64,000 nucleotides of DNA from Alphaproteobacteria bacterium (GCA_028289285.1 JANQRF010000003.1:62001-126000); one strand, 5' to 3'. Shown: positions 17,919-26,671, counted from the stretch's first letter. Notes: generated by a model from the letters alone, not told the origin. A program made the numbers and translations.

Positions 17919-18338
17919 ATGACAAAAACAGCGCGTAAGAAATCTTTTTCCGCCCGGATGAAATGGGCTTGTCTGTGCATTTTTTGCGCAGGCCTGATTC
18001 TGTCTTTTGTGCAAACAGATACCCAGCGTGCGCAAAATTATTTTGACTCCGGTATGGTGTTTTTAAGTGCGGCGCAGGCACAGCAGCTTTCTGAAGAGAC
18101 CAAAGAATCTTATCTTGGTGCTGCGCAAGATGCGTTTCTTCTGGCATTAAAAACGGATATGTCTTTGGGCAAAGGCTGGCAGGCGCTAGGTCACACCTAT
18201 CAACAATCCGGCAGATCCGAAGAGGCCCGCCAGGCTTACAACGTCGCCGTGCTTTTAGGCGCGCGCGAGGATGATTTGAAAACAGCGCCAGCCTATCATG
18301 TTGCTTTTGCAGATTTAAAATCTCTCGCGCTGCGCTAA
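17919..18338 (+). CDS. membrane-anchored TPR-like protein
   Basis: 139 residues with a basic N-terminus, one membrane segment at about 16-30 and a periplasmic region resembling tetratricopeptide repeats (YLGAAQDAFLLALKTD then GWQALGHTYQQSGRSEEA). The partner is unknown. It is 10 bases upstream of the next membrane protein gene and probably in one operon with it. Confidence 0.7.
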   Translation: MTKTARKKSFSARMKWACLCIFCAGLILSFVQTDTQRAQNYFDSGMVFLSAAQAQQLSEETKESYLGAAQDAFLLALKTDMSLGKGWQALGHTYQQSGRSEEARQAYNVAVLLGAREDDLKTAPAYHVAFADLKSLALR

Positions 18339-18348
18339 GATACTCAAC

Positions 18349-19023
18349 ATGACATTTTCTTTGACGATGTTTTTGCTGTGCCTGACAGCATCTTTTGCGC
18401 TTTTGTCTTTTGCGCCAAGCGCGCTCTGGGCCAGCGCAGCGTTGCTTTGTGTCTGGGGGGCATTTGGCATGCTGCGCTTTGGGGCCTTTGAACGCGCGGA
18501 AAATTATCATGACACTCTAGCAGCATTGTCGCAGCAAACAACGGCGCAAAAAATTTTAAAAGCCTTTCACCTTGACCGGACGGCGCAGGGCCGGGCGCAG
18601 ATCGCATTTATGCAGGCGCATAAAAATATCTTCTGGATCAGCGCAGGTGTTTTATGTATCGCAACTTTTGGGATGATGGTTTTTCACGTGCCGGCTTCCG
18701 GCTTGCCGGAAAATCTTCTGACACAAACGGATATCCCTGACTCTTTGAAAGGTCAGCCATCATCATCACACTGGCCTGTTTATCTACAATATGGGGCAGG
18801 GGCGCTGGCCCTTTTTGCAGCCTTTGCCTGTCTCTTGAGCTTTGCAGCAGATCGTTCGGCGCGGATCATTACAGGAATCTTCAGCCTTGTCTGGTTTTTA
18901 TGCCTGATATTGCTTTATCAGGCCTTTTTCCCGCCTGTCCTGTTTGCATCTGGAATACTGGTTTTCTGGGGGCTCAGCGCGGCTTTGGCCGGGCGAAACC
19001 AGCCTTCAAAGACGAGCGCTTGA
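18349..19023 (+). CDS. hypothetical multi-pass membrane protein
   Basis: 224 residues with about six hydrophobic segments (near 5-22, 25-40, 94-112, 145-163, 172-192 and 195-212) and a cytoplasmic or periplasmic loop of about 50 residues between the second and third. No family is recognised. It follows the TPR-like gene closely, suggesting a small envelope complex. Its TGA stop is embedded in the -35 box of the next gene's promoter. Confidence 0.7.
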   Translation: MTFSLTMFLLCLTASFALLSFAPSALWASAALLCVWGAFGMLRFGAFERAENYHDTLAALSQQTTAQKILKAFHLDRTAQGRAQIAFMQAHKNIFWISAGVLCIATFGMMVFHVPASGLPENLLTQTDIPDSLKGQPSSSHWPVYLQYGAGALALFAAFACLLSFAADRSARIITGIFSLVWFLCLILLYQAFFPPVLFASGILVFWGLSAALAGRNQPSKTSA

Positions 19024-19048
19024 CAAAAGAACAAAAATAGAACATTAT
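19020..19048 (+). promoter_or_regulatory. sigma-70 promoter for the 19136 gene
   Basis: TTGACA at 19020-19025 (containing the stop codon of the upstream gene) and CATTAT at 19043-19048 are spaced by 17 bases. Transcription would start near 19055 and give an 80-base leader that contains the hairpin at 19081-19108. Confidence 0.6.
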
Positions 19049-19080
19049 GAGGGCGACATTACCACAAATGCGTCTTTTTT

Positions 19081-19116
19081 CCGCTGCGGGCCCACGTGCT
19101 TTCAGCGGTTTTTTTA
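19081..19116 (+). terminator. rho-independent terminator or attenuator in the leader of the 19136 gene
   Basis: CCGCTG (19081-19086) pairs with CAGCGG (19103-19108) and is followed by seven or eight T residues. It ends the upstream operon, but because a good promoter lies before it and the ribosome binding site of the next gene after it, it may also act as a conditional attenuator. Confidence 0.7.
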
Positions 19117-19135
19117 TTTCACAAAAGGAGAAACT

Positions 19136-19480
19136 ATGATGACGACTTTACTACCCAAAGATGCCGACAATAATGTAATCCAGGCGCTGCGCTTTAAAGA
19201 TAACAGCGCGCATTCCATTGCAGCAACGGCAACGTCTGCACGCAATGTAACTGCTTTTGGCACAGAAACCAAAGTGATTAGCCTCTATGCGACTGTACCG
19301 GTCTATCTGGCTTTTGGCGATTCAAGTGTCACCGCAACGACCGGCGATCATTATTTTCCAGCCGGAGTTTATTACGATGTGGCGATTAGCGGCGGGACAA
19401 ATAAAAGCGCGCAGGAAACACATGTCGCTGTGCTGCGCGCTGTAGATGACGGAACGGTCTATGTCTCGGAAAAAGTTTAA
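19136..19480 (+). CDS. small hypothetical protein, possibly phage-structural-like
   Basis: 114 residues from the ATG at 19136, preceded by AAAGGAG about 5 bases upstream; an upstream in-frame extension would read through the leader hairpin and is rejected. The protein is rich in Thr, Ala and Val with short beta-type stretches (VISLYATVPVYLAFGDSSVT, YFPAGVYYDVAISG), reminiscent of small phage or tail-associated beta proteins, but no phage genes surround it. There is no signal peptide. The strong ribosome binding site suggests high expression. Function unknown. Confidence 0.72.
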   Translation: MMTTLLPKDADNNVIQALRFKDNSAHSIAATATSARNVTAFGTETKVISLYATVPVYLAFGDSSVTATTGDHYFPAGVYYDVAISGGTNKSAQETHVAVLRAVDDGTVYVSEKV

Positions 19481-19486
19481 GAGGTT

Positions 19487-20185
19487 TTAGCGGCTCCAGA
19501 GCAGCTTGACGGCGAAATATTCTCCGGCTGCGCGTTGTACGCAGAACAAATCCTGCCCGCTATAAGGCGCTGCATCTGCGATGTTCGGCGATGCTGCTGC
19601 GGTGTAGCCGCCAGTAAAATAGCCAGGCGCAGCTGTGAATGTATCCGCCGTCGTTGGTGGATTCAGGCCTAAAATCGTGTTCATAGCTTCACACGCATCT
19701 ATCGATACATATGGCAGAAGTAAAAGCAGGTCCGGCGATGCGCTTAAGCTGCCATCTATGTTCAGTGCGCCTGTGATGAGCCATCTTCCATATGTACCTT
19801 GCGCGCTATAGGCGCTGTTCAGCCAGCTTTGATCCGGTATGGTGTAATTGATATTGCCGCCGCCGATTGCAAAAACGCGGCAGGATGCGGCCGAGCAGGC
19901 GGCATTGGAATAATCACTGACAATCGTGTTTTCAAAATCTATCTGTGTTTCAGAGATGCCGCGCAGGCGAAGTTTATCGACGGCTTTTGAAACCGTTTCT
20001 GAAAAGCTGATGATTTCCTGGGCTGCCAGCCTTGCTTTATCACTTGTCAGCACATCCCCAGAGGTCCGTGAATTGCGGTTAACGGCATAGGTCAGCGCTG
20101 CAATCAGGGCAACGGCGAGCAGGATATAAAACATGGCGCCGCCATATTCGCTTCTGTCAGGCGTGGTTTTCATCGTTCTTATCAT
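19487..20185 (-). CDS. pilin- or pseudopilin-like single-pass protein
   Basis: 232 residues. A short basic and polar N-terminus (MIRTMKTTPDRSEYGGA) precedes one hydrophobic helix at about 18-33, then a long Ser/Ala/Gly-rich outer domain with four cysteines that could form disulfides. This resembles type IV pilin-like or minor pseudopilin architecture, but the glutamate five residues into the helix that marks true prepilins is missing. An alternative ATG lies 12 bases inside. It is convergent with the 19136 gene. Family assignment is tentative. Confidence 0.65.
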   Translation of the reverse strand: MIRTMKTTPDRSEYGGAMFYILLAVALIAALTYAVNRNSRTSGDVLTSDKARLAAQEIISFSETVSKAVDKLRLRGISETQIDFENTIVSDYSNAACSAASCRVFAIGGGNINYTIPDQSWLNSAYSAQGTYGRWLITGALNIDGSLSASPDLLLLLPYVSIDACEAMNTILGLNPPTTADTFTAAPGYFTGGYTAAASPNIADAAPYSGQDLFCVQRAAGEYFAVKLLWSR

Positions 20186-20230
20186 GCCATGAAATGCGTG
20201 GACCTGCGAGAGGGGATTTTGCGGCTTTAC

Positions 20231-20259
20231 TTGTGTTTAAACGCCGAAAACGGTAGAAT
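20231..20259 (+). promoter_or_regulatory. probable ftsK promoter
   Basis: TTGTGT (20231-20236) and TAGAAT (20254-20259) are 17 bases apart. Downstream in the leader, GCATCTG (20264-20270) and CAGATGC (20279-20285) form a 7-base stem followed by a T-rich run. Confidence 0.45.
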
Positions 20260-20318
20260 TTAGGCATCTGTTCTTTCGCAGATGCTCTTTCTTTTTCTCG
20301 TTCAAGGCGTATCTTCTC

Positions 20319-22757
20319 ATGGCCCGCAAATATAAAATCAAACGCAAAAAATCCTCTTTTCTCTCAAAGCTTCTGCCTGAGTCCGTGCAGGCCTTTTTGG
20401 CGCGCCGGATTTTAGAAGTGACAGGTCTGGCCTTTTTGGCATGCGGCGGCTTTTTGATGCTGGCCCTGATTAGCTATGATGCGCGCGATCCGTCCTGGAA
20501 CAGCGCAGGAACCAATGAATCCGGCCTGTCCAACTGGATGGGTGCCATGGGCGCGAATATATCTGATCTGATGCTGCAGACATTCGGTGCAGCGTCTTTC
20601 TTTGCCGCCATTGCGTTTGGTATTTGGGGCTTTCGTATTTTCAAACGCATCAAGCTGTCTTTATTCGTGCTGCGTTTTGTTGCGCTGGCAGGCGCGCTTC
20701 TCACAGGCGCCGTTGCCTTTGCCGTGATCCCTTCCTTTGGCTGGCTGGCCCAGCCTTATCTCGGCGGCAGTGCCGGTCAGATGATCTTACAATCGGTTGC
20801 AGATTTTGTGCATATAACAGGGCTATCTCATCCGCATCTTTATGTCGCTGCAGGTGCAGCAATTTTAACGGCTTTTTGTGCCTCTTTTGCGATGACGATG
20901 CGCGCCGCCCAATGGCGCTATGCATTCGCCTGGCTTTGGACCGCAGCAAAATGGAGTGCATTCACTGCGATTGATCTCATCACAGGCTTTGTCGATTGGG
21001 TCCGCCATTATGGCGATGAATCCTATGCCCCGCGCAAACGCCGCGCGCCGCAAATTTCAAAACCTGAACTCACCCAGCGCACAGAACCTGTCTTGCTTGA
21101 ACAAAACCCGCAAATTCTGGAAGAAGAAAATACGCCTCAAAGCGATATCAAGGTTGTTGTGACGGAGGCATCCAAGCCTAAATCCACCATGACCCAGACT
21201 CGCTTTAAGCTCTTCGATGGCGGGGAATGGGAACTGCCGTCAATTGATTTGCTGCAGGAAATTCCTGAAGACCATCATGACGATATGCCCGACGAAAAAG
21301 CGTTGCGCATGAATGCGGAACTGCTTCAAAACGTACTGAGTGATTTCAACATTCAGGGCGAGATCGTGTCCATTCATCCGGGGCCGGTCGTGACGCTCTA
21401 TGAACTGGAACCTGCGCCAGGCACAAAATCCGCCCGCGTGATCGGGCTTGCCGATGATATTGCGCGCTCCATGTCGGCAGTCTCTGTCCGCGCCGCCGTC
21501 GTGCCGGGGCGCAATGTGATCGGGATTGAAATTCCAAACAAGGTGCGCCAGACGGTCTTCCTGCGCGAGCTTTTGGCCTCACGCGATTACGATAAAACAA
21601 AAGCCAATCTACCGCTGGTGCTCGGGAAAGATATTGGTGGCAAGGCCATGATTGCTGATCTGTCCCGCATGCCGCATTTGCTGATTGCGGGAACGACAGG
21701 CTCCGGGAAGTCGGTTGCGATTAATACAATGCTGCTCTCTTTACTGTATCAGTTACCGCCAGAAAAATGCCGCTTCATCATGATCGACCCGAAAATGCTG
21801 GAACTCTCCGTCTATGACGACATCCCGCATTTGCTAGCGCCTGTTGTGACTGAACCCGGCAAAGCTGTTGTTGCGCTCAAATGGGTTGTGCAGGAAATGG
21901 AAGAGCGCTACCGCGCCATGTCCAAGCTCGGCGTCCGTAATATTGACGGCTATAACGCCCGCCTTTCCGAAGCCCGCAAGCGCGGTGAAGAATTGATGCG
22001 CAAAGTCCAGACGGGCTTTGATCCTGAAAGCGGCAAGCCTGTTTATGAAGATCAGCCGATTGATCTCACCGATCTGCCATACATTGTTGTCATCGTCGAT
22101 GAATTTGCCGACCTCATGCTGGTGGCCGGCAAGGATGTTGAAAATGCTATCCAGCGCCTCGCCCAAATGGCGCGTGCAGCTGGTATTCACCTTATCATGG
22201 CGACGCAGCGCCCATCCGTGGATGTGATTACGGGCGTGATTAAAGCAAACTTCCCGACGCGGATTTCTTTTGCCGTGACCTCCAAAATCGATTCCCGCAC
22301 CATTCTTGGCGATGGCGGGGCAGAGCAACTTCTCGGGATGGGCGATATGCTCTATATGGCCGCTGGCGGGCGTATCACCCGCGTGCACGGCCCGTTTGCA
22401 TCCGATGAAGATGTCGAGAATGTTGTGACGATGCTTAAATCCCAGGCCGAACCGTCTTACCTTGAAGATATCACCGAAGGCGGCGGCGGCTTTGAAGGCA
22501 ATGAAATCATGGAAGCCATGTTCGGCGGCGGAGACAGCGAAGGCGGCGGCGTGGATGAATTATACGATCAGGCCGTGGCTCTGGTTGCCCGCGAGCGCAA
22601 AGCTTCCACCAGTTTCATTCAGCGTTACCTGCAAATCGGCTATAACCGCGCAGCGCGGATTATCGAGGAAATGGAACGTCAGGGCGTGGTCGGCCCGGCG
22701 AATAAAGTCGGAAAGCGTGACATTCTGATCGGCGATCATTCGTCCGGCGCTGCCTAG
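20319..22757 (+). CDS. ftsK: DNA translocase FtsK
   Basis: Septum-located ATP-driven DNA pump for chromosome segregation and dimer resolution. 812 residues: four membrane segments in the first ~195 residues, a short linker (much shorter than in E. coli), a RecA-like motor with Walker A GTTGSGKSVAIN near 457 and Walker B-region VVIVDEFADLM, and a C-terminal winged-helix gamma domain from about 745 (LYDQAVALVARERKASTS) that reads KOPS sites. It opens a rightward group that continues to lolA and recR after an insertion. Confidence 0.97.
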   Translation: MARKYKIKRKKSSFLSKLLPESVQAFLARRILEVTGLAFLACGGFLMLALISYDARDPSWNSAGTNESGLSNWMGAMGANISDLMLQTFGAASFFAAIAFGIWGFRIFKRIKLSLFVLRFVALAGALLTGAVAFAVIPSFGWLAQPYLGGSAGQMILQSVADFVHITGLSHPHLYVAAGAAILTAFCASFAMTMRAAQWRYAFAWLWTAAKWSAFTAIDLITGFVDWVRHYGDESYAPRKRRAPQISKPELTQRTEPVLLEQNPQILEEENTPQSDIKVVVTEASKPKSTMTQTRFKLFDGGEWELPSIDLLQEIPEDHHDDMPDEKALRMNAELLQNVLSDFNIQGEIVSIHPGPVVTLYELEPAPGTKSARVIGLADDIARSMSAVSVRAAVVPGRNVIGIEIPNKVRQTVFLRELLASRDYDKTKANLPLVLGKDIGGKAMIADLSRMPHLLIAGTTGSGKSVAINTMLLSLLYQLPPEKCRFIMIDPKMLELSVYDDIPHLLAPVVTEPGKAVVALKWVVQEMEERYRAMSKLGVRNIDGYNARLSEARKRGEELMRKVQTGFDPESGKPVYEDQPIDLTDLPYIVVIVDEFADLMLVAGKDVENAIQRLAQMARAAGIHLIMATQRPSVDVITGVIKANFPTRISFAVTSKIDSRTILGDGGAEQLLGMGDMLYMAAGGRITRVHGPFASDEDVENVVTMLKSQAEPSYLEDITEGGGGFEGNEIMEAMFGGGDSEGGGVDELYDQAVALVARERKASTSFIQRYLQIGYNRAARIIEEMERQGVVGPANKVGKRDILIGDHSSGAA

Positions 22758-22769
22758 AGCAAGAATATA

Positions 22770-22797
22770 TTGACATAATTTAAAATTTCTTTATGAC
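22770..22797 (+). promoter_or_regulatory. candidate promoter of the glutamine-synthetase-like gene
   Basis: TTGACA at 22770-22775 is followed by TAATTT and, 16 bases on, by TATGAC (22792-22797). The -35 region TTGACATAAT matches those of the 9740 and 61089 orphan genes; the -10 is weaker. Confidence 0.5.
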
Positions 22798-22825
22798 AAT
22801 AGCATAAAAGAAGTTTTAGGCTGCT

Positions 22826-24382
22826 ATGCTTACAAGTCATTATCAAGAGGTTGTGTCGGAAGGGGGAATAGATCCCCGCTTATTTTATGATCCGCAAAGA
22901 GCCCCTGAATTCCCTTTGCAGGCAGATATACGCGAAGAAATTCTCGCTTGCCTGGATCGTTTCGGCACACACGGCATAGAAGTCAAAACAGGTCTGGAAC
23001 TGGAATTTCATATTTCTCAAAATCCAAAATCCTATTCGGATTTTTGTCAAAAAGCGAAACGGAAACTTGCTTTTCATTTTTTTACGGGAGCAAATGGCGG
23101 ACCTGTGAGAAATTTGTCTCAACGACTGGACTTTGAACATTTTACGCCGCGGGAAATTTTACTGGCAGAAATATATGAAAAATTTAAAGATATTCTGGAA
23201 CCTCGCTTTGGAGGTATGCATCCTAAAAGTGAGTTTGATAAGTCCGGATATTACGATGGATATAATCAGGAAGTGAGACTAAAACCTTCCAGTGTTACCG
23301 ATCTTCTTGATAATCGTGAGCGTGTTTTAACATTTCTTGCCGAACGGCTGTCAGCATACGGCTATACGCCTGATGAATTTTATTTTGAAAGTAATCATCT
23401 CAATATTAGCTTTTGGGATTCAGACGGAAATAATATTTGTTCTATTACTCCTGAAATGTCTTACAGCTCTGTCGCTGAAAAATTAAAATCCATTACAGGC
23501 GGCCTTTTAAAGGGAATGCACGATGGTCTTATTGCAACACATTCTCCGGGCTATCTTCAGCTTTTGGAAAATGAATTTAAATCCTGGGGCACATTACAAA
23601 AAATTAGTGTTGGCCTTGGCAATGGACATTATATTCAGCATCGAAATAAAAAAGACTCAAAATATGCGCGTCTTGAAATAAGGAAACAAAGGAATTACGG
23701 CGCAGATTTTGATCTGGAAAATTTTTACATGTCAACATTATGTACTCTTGCCGGAGCTCTATATGGTTTGGAGAAAAGATTTACAATAGGTTTGAAGTTT
23801 GATGCGCTTCCAATTGTTAAATGTTACTCAACAGCTTTAAGAATATTAATAAGATCCAGTTTTTTTACGCCTTTATCAGAGGATAGGGCTCAAATTAGAG
23901 TGAATAAGCATGCATTGCGACCGCACAAGCTGCTTAAACTTGGGAAAAGAATGGGTTTTGTAGATGACTCAGTCATGTCTTTGCAGGATATTTCTAAAAA
24001 ACAATTTCTAACGATGGAGAAAGAAATTTATGGCCATGTAGAAGATATTGTTCTTTTAAAAGAACAAGACGGCTTATGGTACATTTACCCAGAAGCAGAT
24101 TCTCCATTGGCAGATATGATTCTTGGTGATCCTGTATCCTCAAGATTTGCTCTTTCCAGCCAAATAAAATATGATGTTTCAGGCGGGTTTGGACAATATT
24201 TTCAGAGCATATTAAAAGTCTACCGCTTTTCAACTTCTAAAGTTTTCAATAGCGTTTTTCAAAATGGAAATCTAGCGCGGGAGTTTCCTTTACTGGTTAT
24301 GACAGGTGATACCTTGCAAGACGGTGTATCTTATGATTTGCGTCGGGATTCTCCTGAAATATATGAACCCGGCTGCCAGTAA
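22826..24382 (+). CDS. divergent glutamine-synthetase-fold protein (carboxylate-amine ligase superfamily)
   Basis: 518-residue orphan. The order of motifs follows glutamine synthetase: TGLELEFHI (Glu58, Glu60; the GxExE metal strand), YDGYNQEVRLKP (Glu149), FESNHLNISFW (His191, the place of the NGSGMHVH loop), GGLLKGMHDGL (about 225-235, like GGLLKHA) and YARLEIRKQRN followed by a long helix ending AGALYGLEKR (Arg282, Glu284, Arg286), matching the R.E.R element and AGL.GI helix. Overall it is too different to be a normal GlnA; the C-terminal ~200 residues are unlike GlnA. It may join another amine and acid. AT-rich and inserted between ftsK and lolA. Confidence 0.72.
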   Translation: MLTSHYQEVVSEGGIDPRLFYDPQRAPEFPLQADIREEILACLDRFGTHGIEVKTGLELEFHISQNPKSYSDFCQKAKRKLAFHFFTGANGGPVRNLSQRLDFEHFTPREILLAEIYEKFKDILEPRFGGMHPKSEFDKSGYYDGYNQEVRLKPSSVTDLLDNRERVLTFLAERLSAYGYTPDEFYFESNHLNISFWDSDGNNICSITPEMSYSSVAEKLKSITGGLLKGMHDGLIATHSPGYLQLLENEFKSWGTLQKISVGLGNGHYIQHRNKKDSKYARLEIRKQRNYGADFDLENFYMSTLCTLAGALYGLEKRFTIGLKFDALPIVKCYSTALRILIRSSFFTPLSEDRAQIRVNKHALRPHKLLKLGKRMGFVDDSVMSLQDISKKQFLTMEKEIYGHVEDIVLLKEQDGLWYIYPEADSPLADMILGDPVSSRFALSSQIKYDVSGGFGQYFQSILKVYRFSTSKVFNSVFQNGNLAREFPLLVMTGDTLQDGVSYDLRRDSPEIYEPGCQ

Positions 24383-24415
24383 ATTTTTTATAACTATTTT
24401 AGTGCGGCGTTAAAA

Positions 24416-24769
24416 TCAGCTTAGTCTTTGTGCCCGTAATCCCATTTTTTTGCATCGGGACGGCGCAAGAATAGGGATGTTTGGGAAGCGGGGGTCAGCA
24501 ATTGAAGCCCTTGCTGCAATCTGTCTTGCTGCGTCTTTAAATGGCCATGAGATATCTGCAGGGAAATCTCTTTTAATCAGGCAACCATTTTCAAGCATTA
24601 CAGGTTTGTGCGTGGATTGATTTTGTGATTCATGACCTGCTACTTCAAGTTTCCAGCGCGTTTCTTTTCCGCTCATACTGACAACAGCAACAAGTCCCTG
24701 ATTCCCATCCTCAAAGTGACAGGTCAATCCCTCTCTTACGATAACGGTTTCTGTAGTTGCTTGTGGCAT
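24416..24769 (-). CDS. hypothetical small protein
   Basis: 117 residues with no recognised domain, signal or membrane segment. The first half looks beta-rich (VIVREGLTCHFEDGNQG, LVAVVSMSG), and the C-terminus is basic. AAGGA lies just upstream of the ATG. It faces the glutamine-synthetase-like gene tail to tail with 33 bases between, so the two may have come in together. Function unknown. Confidence 0.6.
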   Translation of the reverse strand: MPQATTETVIVREGLTCHFEDGNQGLVAVVSMSGKETRWKLEVAGHESQNQSTHKPVMLENGCLIKRDFPADISWPFKDAARQIAARASIADPRFPNIPILAPSRCKKMGLRAQRLS

Positions 24770-24877
24770 CTCATTCCTTACGTTTAGAAATGCACTTAAG
24801 CATATAATTTTTCATAAGTAAAACAGGTTTGAACCATATTGCGGCCCGTTCAATCGCCCTGTAGGATTTGCCTCACC

Positions 24878-25984
24878 ATGTCCAAGCACCACCCCGTTCT
24901 TCTGGCATTTGCCTCTGTTACTTTGTCTGTTGTTTTTTGTCTCATCATTTTAGAGGTGATACTGCATTTCCTGCCGGTAAATTCCTATATCCCTTTACAG
25001 CCCGTCACTGCTGAAGATCCGGTTGTACGCGGTCCGCCAAATATCAGGCAAACTTATTCGGCAGGCTGGTATTTTGATGCGCGGCATAGCAGTAAAACCA
25101 ACGCGCAAGGCTATGTCAGCGGTATTGATTTTGAAAATAATCCAGAGAGGCCGCTTGTTGCTGTTGTTGGCGATTCATATATTGAAGCGCGGATGATTCC
25201 GTTTGAGCAAACGCTGCAGCAAAGATTGAATGTTGCGCTGGGGGATGGGACGGATGTGTACGGCGTTGGCGTGGGTGGCGCGCCGATGAGCCAGTATCCG
25301 ATTTTCGCGCAAATGATGTGGGAAAAATATGATCCTGACTTTCTCATTGTCTCTATTGTTGAAAATGATTTTGATGAAAGCCTGCCGGAATACAAAAACA
25401 TGCCGCGCTTTCATTATTTTGTCGAAGATGAGAAGGGCCAGTTACGTCCGACCCTGATCGGCGAACATCGGCCCGGCTTTTTCAAGGAGCTGATGTCTAA
25501 ATCCTCGCTGGTGCGCTATCTCTATTTCAATCTTAACCTGTCCTACATTGTGAACAGAGTTCAGTTTGCTGCGCGCAGTCCGGACAATGCTGCGCCATCT
25601 GAAGAAGCCGCAGCAAAAGATGAGACAAGGGTGACGAAATCCAAACAGGCGGTTGATGCGTTTTTAAAACTTTTGCCAGACTATGCGGGCCTGCCGAAAA
25701 ACAAAATTCTCATCACGGTTGATGCGGGGCGGGCCTATATTTATGCCGGGGAAAAACTCCCCGAAGATGATTATTTTTACCAGGTGAGAAATCATTTACT
25801 CTCTAATGCGCGCCGACAGGGCTATCATACGCTTGATCTGCAGGAGGTGTTCGAAAAGGAATATGCAGCCCACGGCAAATCCTTTGAATATACTGAAGAC
25901 CGTCACTGGAACCCTTATGCGCATGGCGTGGTGGCCGATGCGATTTTGGACACAGGCCTGCTCAACCGCTATAAAAACCGTTGA
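24878..25984 (+). CDS. membrane-anchored SGNH hydrolase (AlgX/AlgJ-like)
   Basis: 368 residues from the ATG at 24878 with TAGGA about 10 bases upstream; an earlier TTG start is less likely. The N-terminal hydrophobic segment (about 8-31) anchors the protein, and the rest should be periplasmic. VAVVGDSYIEA holds the nucleophile Ser100, and EDRHWNPYAHG near the C-terminus gives Asp341 and His343, the D.HW form seen in AlgX/AlgJ-type O-acetyl-handling hydrolases. The substrate, perhaps a polysaccharide acetyl group, is inferred. It lies just upstream of lolA. Confidence 0.82.
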   Translation: MSKHHPVLLAFASVTLSVVFCLIILEVILHFLPVNSYIPLQPVTAEDPVVRGPPNIRQTYSAGWYFDARHSSKTNAQGYVSGIDFENNPERPLVAVVGDSYIEARMIPFEQTLQQRLNVALGDGTDVYGVGVGGAPMSQYPIFAQMMWEKYDPDFLIVSIVENDFDESLPEYKNMPRFHYFVEDEKGQLRPTLIGEHRPGFFKELMSKSSLVRYLYFNLNLSYIVNRVQFAARSPDNAAPSEEAAAKDETRVTKSKQAVDAFLKLLPDYAGLPKNKILITVDAGRAYIYAGEKLPEDDYFYQVRNHLLSNARRQGYHTLDLQEVFEKEYAAHGKSFEYTEDRHWNPYAHGVVADAILDTGLLNRYKNR

Positions 25985-26058
25985 TATTCCCGGGGGTTTT
26001 CGTTCAATTTCCCCCTTTTCGCCTTTCTTTCGCCGCCTTTATCCCGTATCAAAAAAGA

Positions 26059-26667
26059 ATGCGGTTTTTATTAATTTTAACTCTTTGTCTTTTGGCTTTA
26101 CCTGCAGGCGTGCAGGCAGCGCAGATTTACAATGAGAAGGTTGCAAAGGCCGAGGCTTACCTCAAAAACCTGACCACGGCCAAAGCGGATTTCATTCAGC
26201 GTTCTTCCATGGGCGGGATGCTCTCCGGGCAATTTTATCTCGACCGGCCGGGCAAGCTGCGTTTTGAATATAATGAAGTTGAAGACTTTATCGTCGCCGA
26301 TGGGTTCTTTATTTATTTTTATGACTCTGAACTTGGCGAACAAACCAATGCGCCGATCGGCCAGACGCTTGCCGATTTTTTGCTGCGCGAAGATTTAACG
26401 TTACGCGGAGATATGAGCGTGCGGGAAGTGTTTCAGCGCGGCGGTTTTACGCATCTCGTGGTCGTACAAACCGCTGATCCGGAGGCGGGAAGTGTCGAAT
26501 TGATTTTCTCCAATATTCCCTACCGTCTCTATAAATGGCGTGTGACCGATCCCCAAGGGGAAGTCACGGAAATTGAGCTGAAAAACATGCAAACCGATGT
26601 GGCTCTGCGCGGCAGCTTGTTTGGATATATTGATCCAAAGCACGGCAAGGGCCATATTAACGAATAA
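26059..26667 (+). CDS. lolA: outer-membrane lipoprotein carrier protein
   Basis: Periplasmic chaperone ferrying lipoproteins from LolCDE to the outer membrane. 202 residues from the ATG at 26059, which begins a clean signal peptide ending AGVQA. The mature part shows the LolA pattern: KAEAYLKNLTTAKADFIQ, GQFYLDRPGKLRFEY and IADG..IYFYD-type strands. In alphaproteobacteria lolA often follows ftsK directly; here the glutamine-synthetase-like, 117-residue and SGNH genes separate them. Confidence 0.9.
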   Translation: MRFLLILTLCLLALPAGVQAAQIYNEKVAKAEAYLKNLTTAKADFIQRSSMGGMLSGQFYLDRPGKLRFEYNEVEDFIVADGFFIYFYDSELGEQTNAPIGQTLADFLLREDLTLRGDMSVREVFQRGGFTHLVVVQTADPEAGSVELIFSNIPYRLYKWRVTDPQGEVTEIELKNMQTDVALRGSLFGYIDPKHGKGHINE

Positions 26668-26671
26668 TCTC

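Noticed and set aside
19136-20185. Prophage remnant made of the 19136 and 19487 genes
   Set aside because: No integrase, terminase, portal or other phage genes around; both could be ordinary genes.
21834-22388. 184-codon frame opposite ftsK
   Set aside because: Antisense shadow of the motor domain; no family features.
24839-24877. TTG start upstream for the SGNH hydrolase
   Set aside because: The ATG at 24878 gives a cleaner membrane anchor and has a ribosome binding site.
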